The position numbers and the translations under genes were made by a program. This document shows positions 62,602-64,000 of a DNA stretch of 64,000 bases, in pieces (positions within the stretch are counted from its first letter, which is position 1; every line of letters begins with the position of its first letter). The notes beneath the pieces are model-generated. The model worked only from the letters and a program-made list of their open reading frames with translations, was not told the DNA's origin and did not search any database. Origin of the DNA: Conexibacter woesei DSM 14684 (GTDB taxonomy: Bacteria > Actinomycetota > Thermoleophilia > Solirubrobacterales > Solirubrobacteraceae). The stretch spans positions 4,822,001 to 4,886,000 of the forward strand of contig NC_013739.1 of NCBI RefSeq assembly GCF_000025265.1. The letters are read 5' to 3'.

Positions 62602-62988
62602 ATGGCCCCCATGACACGGGACGACACCGCCCTCGTCGAGCGCTGGCGCGAGCTGCTCGACTGCCACGCCCGCACGTGCGGCGCGCTGGAGAAGGTCCTG
62701 CAGGAGCGTCATCAACTCGGCGTCAGCGAGTTCGAGGTGCTGGAGCGCCTCGCCGGCTGCGACAAGGAGATGCACCGCATGCAGGGCCTCGCGGACAACG
62801 TCCACCTCAGCCAGAGCGCGCTCTCCCGCCTGATCGGCCGGCTGGAGGCCGACGGGCTCGTCGTGCGCAACATGTGCAGCGACGACCGCCGCGGGATCTT
62901 CGCCTGCCTCACCGACGCCGGCCGCGAGCGCTATGACGCCGCGAAGCCGACGCAGCGCCAGGTGCTCGCCGAGCTGCTGCTCGACTGA
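62602..62988 (+). CDS. MarR-family transcriptional regulator of the MFS gene
   Basis: A 128-residue winged-helix protein: LGVSEFEVLERLAGCDKEMH, recognition helix NVHLSQSALSRLIGRLEADGLV, and wing CSDDRRGIFACLTDAG. Three cysteines (CHARTCGAL, RNMCSDD) could allow redox sensing. It ends shortly after the wing, shorter than many MarR proteins. Starts at ATG 62602 or 62611. It diverges from the MFS exporter gene. Confidence 0.9.
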   Translation: MAPMTRDDTALVERWRELLDCHARTCGALEKVLQERHQLGVSEFEVLERLAGCDKEMHRMQGLADNVHLSQSALSRLIGRLEADGLVVRNMCSDDRRGIFACLTDAGRERYDAAKPTQRQVLAELLLD

Positions 62989-63097
62989 GCGCCGGCCACG
63001 CCTCGTCGCGCCTGGCGGTGTCCTCGGTCGCTCATGGGCTGGCGCCCACTACGCTCCCTGCGTCCTTGCCAGCCACGACGATCCGCGGCCGGGCCGG

Positions 63098-63580
63098 CTA
63101 CCGTTGATATTCGCGCGTCGCGCGCTGCATCTCGCGCGCCTGCTCGCGCGACTTGATCGACTGGCGCTTGTCGAACTGGTCCTTGCCCTGCGCGAGCGCG
63201 ATCTCGCACTTCGCGCGGGCGCCTCTGAAGTAGATCCGCGTCGGCACGAGCGTCAGCCCTCTCTCGCGCGTCTTGCCGACGAGCCGCTCGATCTCGCGTC
63301 TGTGCAGCAGCAGCTTGCGGTCGCGCTCGGGCAGGTGGTTGTCGCGATAGGCGGACGCGTACGGCGGGATGTGCATGTTCACGAGCCACACCTCGCCGCC
63401 TCTGACGAGCGCGTAGGCGTCCTTCATCTGTGCCCCGCCCTCGCGCAGCGACTTCACCTCGGTGCCCGTCAGGACCATCCCCGCCTCGAACGTGTCGAGC
63501 AGTCTGAAGCGGAACCGCGCCTGGCGGTTGGTGGCGACGTCACCCGGCGCGAACTTCTTCTTTCCCTTGCCCTTCGCCAT
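63098..63580 (-). CDS. smpB: SsrA-binding protein
   Basis: A 160-residue OB-fold protein that delivers tmRNA to stalled ribosomes. It begins MAKGKGKKKFAPGDVATNRQ, contains EAGMVLTGTEVKSLREG and IPPYASAYRDNHLPERDRKLLLHRREI, and ends with the basic tail KDQFDKRQSIKSREQARE that enters the mRNA channel. It lies 10 bases behind rnr on the same strand and 3.5 kb from ssrA. Confidence 0.97.
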   Translation of the reverse strand: MAKGKGKKKFAPGDVATNRQARFRFRLLDTFEAGMVLTGTEVKSLREGGAQMKDAYALVRGGEVWLVNMHIPPYASAYRDNHLPERDRKLLLHRREIERLVGKTRERGLTLVPTRIYFRGARAKCEIALAQGKDQFDKRQSIKSREQAREMQRATREYQR

Positions 63581-63590
63581 GCTCCTAGTC

Positions 63591-64000
63591 TCACAGCTCG
63601 ACGGGGAAGAGGTCGACCCGGCCGCGCGGCGCGTCGACGCGGTCGACTTGCACGCGCACCGCGTCGCCGATCCGGATCGCCTTGCCCGTCCGCGTGCCGT
63701 TGAGGATCGTGCCCTCCTCGTTCAGCTCCCACCACTCGCCGTGCAGCTTGCGGACGGGCAGCATCCCCTCGTAGCCGTCGCCGAACGCGACGAACGCGCC
63801 GGCGCCGATCACGCCGGTCACCTCACCGTCGAAGTCCTGGTCGAAGCCGGTCTCGAACAGCGTTCTCTCGAGCAGGAAGCAGCGCGCGACGTCGTCGGCG
63901 GCGCGCTCGACCTGCATCGCGTCACGCTCGCGCGCCGAGGCCCAGTCGCCCGCGCCCGGCAGCCGCGACGCCTGCGGCGCGTCCTCCCCCGCGCCGACCG
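63591..64000 (-). CDS. rnr: Ribonuclease R (partial, N-terminal part outside window)
   Basis: The last 136 codons of an RNB-family exoribonuclease are visible. MQVERAADDVARCFLLER is the end of the catalytic domain. It is followed by the S1 RNA-binding domain (FDGEVTGVIGAGAFVAFGDG, then YEGMLPVRKL) and the end LFPVEL. RNase R degrades the faulty mRNA released by trans-translation, which fits its position before smpB. Confidence 0.9.
   Translation of the reverse strand, partial: VGAGEDAPQASRLPGAGDWASARERDAMQVERAADDVARCFLLERTLFETGFDQDFDGEVTGVIGAGAFVAFGDGYEGMLPVRKLHGEWWELNEEGTILNGTRTGKAIRIGDAVRVQVDRVDAPRGRVDLFPVEL

Overview
The window is very GC-rich, densely coded DNA from a Gram-positive bacterium of the actinobacterial type. 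Supporting signs are uvrC followed by rapZ, LuxR-family ATPases, TadE-like secreted proteins, an Rpf-type transglycosylase behind a c-di-AMP riboswitch, and a mycobacterium-like tmRNA tag (ADSHEYALAA). The arginine codon AGA is used unusually often for such high GC. I infer a Thermoleophilia member (Solirubrobacterales, Conexibacter-like), but no rRNA or other decisive marker is present. No prophage, insertion sequence, CRISPR array or tRNA was seen; the window reads as ordinary chromosome with several accessory islands.

Layout. 1-8.3 kb: partial tgt behind a structured, terminator-bearing leader, a MarR regulator, then a tightly overlapping minus-strand operon gap-pgk-tpiA-gpmI-helicase. 8.5-15 kb: vitamin B6-related genes (MocR regulator, divergent flavin-binding protein, pdxH), a VOC protein, rapZ and uvrC. 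15-18 kb: a secretion and cell-wall cluster with two TadE-like proteins, an unknown protein and a TadG-VanY-SLT fusion. 18-26 kb: AraC regulator and toroid protein, response regulator and phoU, a TIM-barrel isomerase divergent from a LacI regulator, and an ABC-F ATPase.

26-35 kb: a bifunctional fatty acyl-CoA reductase converging on an alcohol dehydrogenase-MIP18-amidohydrolase operon of the kind I recall beside propane monooxygenases, here without the monooxygenase; then an HD protein, a Flp-pilin-like fusion and a Ppx-type phosphatase. 35-46 kb: a LAL regulator, an ABC-2 exporter, a DUF4389 protein, a tandem RsbW-like protein, a Crp-like regulator, the riboswitch-controlled Rpf protein and PepF. 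46-50 kb: a secreted matrixin-like protease, a FlgM-like anti-sigma factor, a Pro-rich repeat surface protein and a frameshifted NmrA gene. 50-57 kb: an OYE reductase divergent from tetR-SDR-quinone reductase-acyl-CoA dehydrogenase-APH kinase around one palindromic operator; this resembles a 4-hydroxyacyl-CoA catabolic operon. 57-64 kb: a duplicated-domain membrane protein, a collagen-like surface protein behind a sigma-28-like promoter, then tmRNA, a site-2 protease, an MFS exporter with its MarR regulator, smpB and partial rnr.

Three themes recur. Cell-surface and wall proteins are prominent: the TadG-VanY-SLT fusion, the Flp-like fusion, the Rpf protein, the Pro-rich protein and the collagen-like protein. 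Two of these have sigma-28-like promoter sequences and one lies beside a FlgM homologue. The trans-translation machinery (ssrA, smpB, rnr) lies within 4.5 kb. Many genes overlap by four bases (ATGA, GTGA or TTGA), indicating translational coupling.
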